A DNA stretch of 64,000 bases from Kibdelosporangium persicum (GTDB lineage Bacteria; Actinomycetota; Actinomycetes; Mycobacteriales; Pseudonocardiaceae), in NCBI RefSeq assembly GCF_013280595.1, contig NZ_JAAATY010000038.1, positions 22,258 to 86,257 of the forward strand. Direction: 5' to 3'. The notes under the pieces are model-generated. The model worked only from the letters and a program-made list of their open reading frames with translations. It was not told the DNA's origin and did no database searches. The translations under genes and the position numbers were made by a program. Of the stretch, positions 62,296 to 64,000 are shown piece after piece (within the stretch, counting starts at the first letter, position 1; each line of letters opens with the position of its first letter).

Positions 62296-63162
62296 TCAGC
62301 GCTCAACACTCTTCGCCACGTCGTCCACGGACTGTTCGGCTGGTGTGCAGCAAGCGCTGATCCCGCAACAAGACCCGGATGTCGCCGACGTTGCCGTCTC
62401 GACGATCGGGATCGCGTTCACCGGCTTCACGGCCCGGATGATCGCCGAGTGCATGGAGTCGGCGACCTCGTGGGTCGAGGTGATCTCGATGTCGGTGAAC
62501 CCAGCCGCCCGCAGGCCCTCGCGGTACTCGCTGAAGCTCAGCGCCCCGGCGATGCACGCGACGTACGAACCCCGCTCTGCCCGCTGCTCGGCAGTGAGAT
62601 CATCGTCGGCGACGATGTCGGACACCCCGATCCGGCCGCCCGGCGTCAGCACGCGGAACGCCTCGGCGAACACCGCGGCCTTGTCCGTCGACAGGTTGAT
62701 CACGCAGTTCGAGATCACCACGTCAATGGTGTTGGCAGGCAACGGGATCGATTCAATCGTGCCCTTCAGGAACTCCACGTTCCCGGCGCCCGCCTTGGCC
62801 TTGTTGGCCAACGCCAGAGCGAGCATCTCGTCGGTCATGTCCACCCCGTACGCCTTACCGGTCGGGCCGACCCGGCGAGCCGACAGCAACACGTCGATCC
62901 CGCCACCCGACCCGAGATCCAGCACGCGCTCGCCGCTGCGCAACTCCGCCACTGCGGTCGGGTTGCCGCACCCCAGGGACGCGGCGATCGCCTGGGCGGG
63001 CAAAGCGTCGCGTTCTGCCGCCGAGTAGAGAGTGGCGCCGAAGTTCTCGTCGACCTCGACGGCCTCCGGCCCGCAACAACCCCCACCGCCCTCGGCGACC
63101 TTGATCGCGGCGGCGGCATATCGAGTCCGGACAACTTCACGAAGGTCGGTGGATTCAGTCAT
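62296..63162 (-). CDS. arsM: Arsenite S-adenosylmethionine methyltransferase
   Basis: 288 residues. SAM-binding VLDLGSGGGIDVLLSARRVG, and the arsenite-binding cysteines: Cys29-Cys30 (GGGCCGPE), Cys65 (LGCGNPTAV), Cys of SNCVINLS and Cys of YVACIAGALS. A Cys-rich tail (SCCGISACC) is present, as in many bacterial ArsM. Methylates As(III) to volatile or less retained forms. ATG 63162 after AAGGAG. The promoter has the TCGAT-type site also found before the flavoprotein relic. Confidence 0.94.
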   Translation of the reverse strand: MTESTDLREVVRTRYAAAAIKVAEGGGGCCGPEAVEVDENFGATLYSAAERDALPAQAIAASLGCGNPTAVAELRSGERVLDLGSGGGIDVLLSARRVGPTGKAYGVDMTDEMLALALANKAKAGAGNVEFLKGTIESIPLPANTIDVVISNCVINLSTDKAAVFAEAFRVLTPGGRIGVSDIVADDDLTAEQRAERGSYVACIAGALSFSEYREGLRAAGFTDIEITSTHEVADSMHSAIIRAVKPVNAIPIVETATSATSGSCCGISACCTPAEQSVDDVAKSVER

Positions 63163-63174
63163 GGCGACTCCTTG

Positions 63175-63195
63175 TATCGATGTTCTTCGATGCAT
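63175..63195. promoter_or_regulatory. ArsR-type operator before arsM
   Basis: ATCGATGTTCTTCGATG core 13 bases upstream of the arsM start, near-identical to the site at 60282-60302. Confidence 0.65.
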
Positions 63196-63206
63196 GTTGC
63201 CGCCTT

Positions 63207-63224
63207 TATTGAAGGCTGTCAATA
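63207..63224. promoter_or_regulatory. ArsR-type operator before arsR
   Basis: TATTGA-N6-TCAATA, perfect inverted repeat seven bases before the arsR start at 63232; typical ArsR/SmtB 12-2-12-like AT-rich operator half-sites. Confidence 0.7.
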
Positions 63225-63231
63225 TAGAGGT

Positions 63232-63624
63232 ATGTCGAAACAGGAGCTGCCGATCGTGCGGACCGGGTCCTGCTGCACGAGCCTGCAGTCCGCGCCGCTG
63301 GGGGAGGATCGGGCGACCGAGTTGGCCGCCGTGTTCAAGGCACTCGGCGACCCGGTCCGTCTCCGGCTGCTGTCGATGATCGCCGCCGCCGAGGCCGGCG
63401 TCGGAGTCTGTGTCTGCGAACTGACACCCGCGTTCGACCTGTCCCAGCCTACGATCTCCCACCACCTCAAACTGCTGCGCCAGGCCGGACTCGTCGACTC
63501 CGAACGCCGCGGCACCTGGGTCTACTACTGGCTGGTGCCCGAGACCACGGACAAGCTGACCGCGCTGCTTTCGCGGCCGGCGAGTGAATGGGCGCGGCAG
63601 CACGAAGAAGTCGCTTCCTCCTGA
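63232..63624 (+). CDS. arsR: ArsR repressor, Cys-rich (arsenic-responsive)
   Basis: 130 residues. Winged helix with Cys60 and Cys62 in GVCVCELTPAFDLSQPTISHHLKLL, plus Cys14-Cys15 near the N-terminus, giving a possible three- or four-coordinate As(III) site. Divergent from arsM, which it probably represses. ATG 63232 after GAGG. Confidence 0.92.
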   Translation: MSKQELPIVRTGSCCTSLQSAPLGEDRATELAAVFKALGDPVRLRLLSMIAAAEAGVGVCVCELTPAFDLSQPTISHHLKLLRQAGLVDSERRGTWVYYWLVPETTDKLTALLSRPASEWARQHEEVASS

Positions 63625-64000
63625 ATCCCGGCTGAACGAAAGCTGTTGGTAGCCGCGATCCGCACTGAATGACAGCCTTGACTTATAGCGCCCAGGCGTC
63701 GCGCTTCTCCCGGTCACACGACCGGACCACCCCACCCGCTCCGAACCGCCGGTCGTTCACCACGGTTCGCACGTCTTCGTGGTGGCTGACCACCCAGGCC
63801 CGCCCGCCATGGGGAAGTCGCGCTTCGTGGCGTTAGGTCGTGTTTCAAATGCCCGATCGCGATAGCCGGGCCGGATGCGGCCCCTGACGCCACCGCGGGA
63901 CCGCCCAAAGACAACCAGTATTCGCGGCGATCCCGCGGCGACGCCAGGAACCGCCCCACCGAGCCGATTCCGGCCTCCGGCCGGGGCAGACTCTCATCGA
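63625..64000. other. Window-end region, no gene recognised
   Basis: About 375 bases. A minus-strand frame (63714-63959) is open but has no ribosome site or recognised domain. A TTAGGTCGTGTTTCAAATGC motif near 63834 resembles insertion-sequence ends, but no partner is visible in the window. Confidence 0.45.

Noticed and set aside
63834..63853. Insertion-sequence-like end motif
   Set aside because: No second end, target duplication or transposase is visible in the window.
1..64000. CRISPR arrays, tRNA or rRNA genes
   Set aside because: No regularly spaced repeats and no tRNA- or rRNA-like sequence was recognised by eye; a covariance-model search would be needed to exclude small RNAs.

Overview
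The window is high-GC DNA with short intergenic gaps, many GTG and TTG starts, LuxR, MarR and XRE regulators and modular biosynthetic enzymes. This points to a filamentous actinomycete. A Pseudonocardiales-like host is only an impression from the local style. Nothing here is a ribosomal or other phylogenetic marker.

Region 1 (about 1-28155) is a polyketide/non-ribosomal peptide cluster. A rightward, tightly overlapping operon (1-14018) starts inside a PKS module, KS-KR-ACP, that has no built-in acyltransferase. A free-standing acyltransferase, a type II thioesterase, a class V PLP enzyme and a hydroxymalonyl-ACP cassette (FkbK, FkbJ, FkbI and FkbH types, with no O-methyltransferase) follow. 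The operon ends with four sugar- or methionine-salvage-type enzymes: an MtnA-like isomerase, an MtnB-like class II aldolase/dehydratase, an acireductone-dioxygenase-like cupin and an IlvD/Edd sugar-acid dehydratase. Two leftward units carry an EctB-like aminotransferase, a dimodular NRPS (first pocket reads as serine, second unassigned, thioesterase with Cys in the nucleophile position) and a monomodular NRPS (pocket reads as glycine) headed by two tandem LuxR-type regulators. A KAS-III-like acyltransferase gene sits between them. Perfect hairpins close the convergent transcripts.

Region 2 (28377-39612) holds two different lanthipeptide systems. The first is a class II LanM with a 79-residue candidate precursor that has an unusual membrane-like segment, followed by a large LAL-type regulator. 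The second is a class I-like system: a split LanB (elimination and glutamylation halves as separate genes), a 42-residue precursor with core SACTFGCGQEV, a strong hairpin, and a LanC-like cyclase. No dedicated lanthipeptide transporter or protease is visible.

Region 3 (39613-58760) is mixed. It has a DUF1684-SnoaL fusion and a CoA-disulfide reductase-rhodanese fusion, sharing an operator-like palindrome with an XRE-cupin regulator; a chimeric, frameshifted transporter pseudogene; a secreted SH3b protein; and a LuxR regulator. A molybdopterin oxidoreductase lacking its iron-sulfur cysteines appears to be controlled by a MarR protein through two identical palindromes. Then come two genes with SigB-like promoters (a baeRF-type protein and a DUF4383 protein), a transposase relic, a membrane protein/MarR pair, a VOC protein, an SDR, an XRE regulator and a secreted alpha-amylase.

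Region 4 (58862-63624) is an arsenic-resistance island. It has a flavoprotein, three ArsR repressors, an Acr3 arsenite pump, the arsenite methyltransferase ArsM, and N- and C-terminal relics of another flavoprotein on either side of arsR-acr3. Related operator-like sequences occur in two of its promoters.
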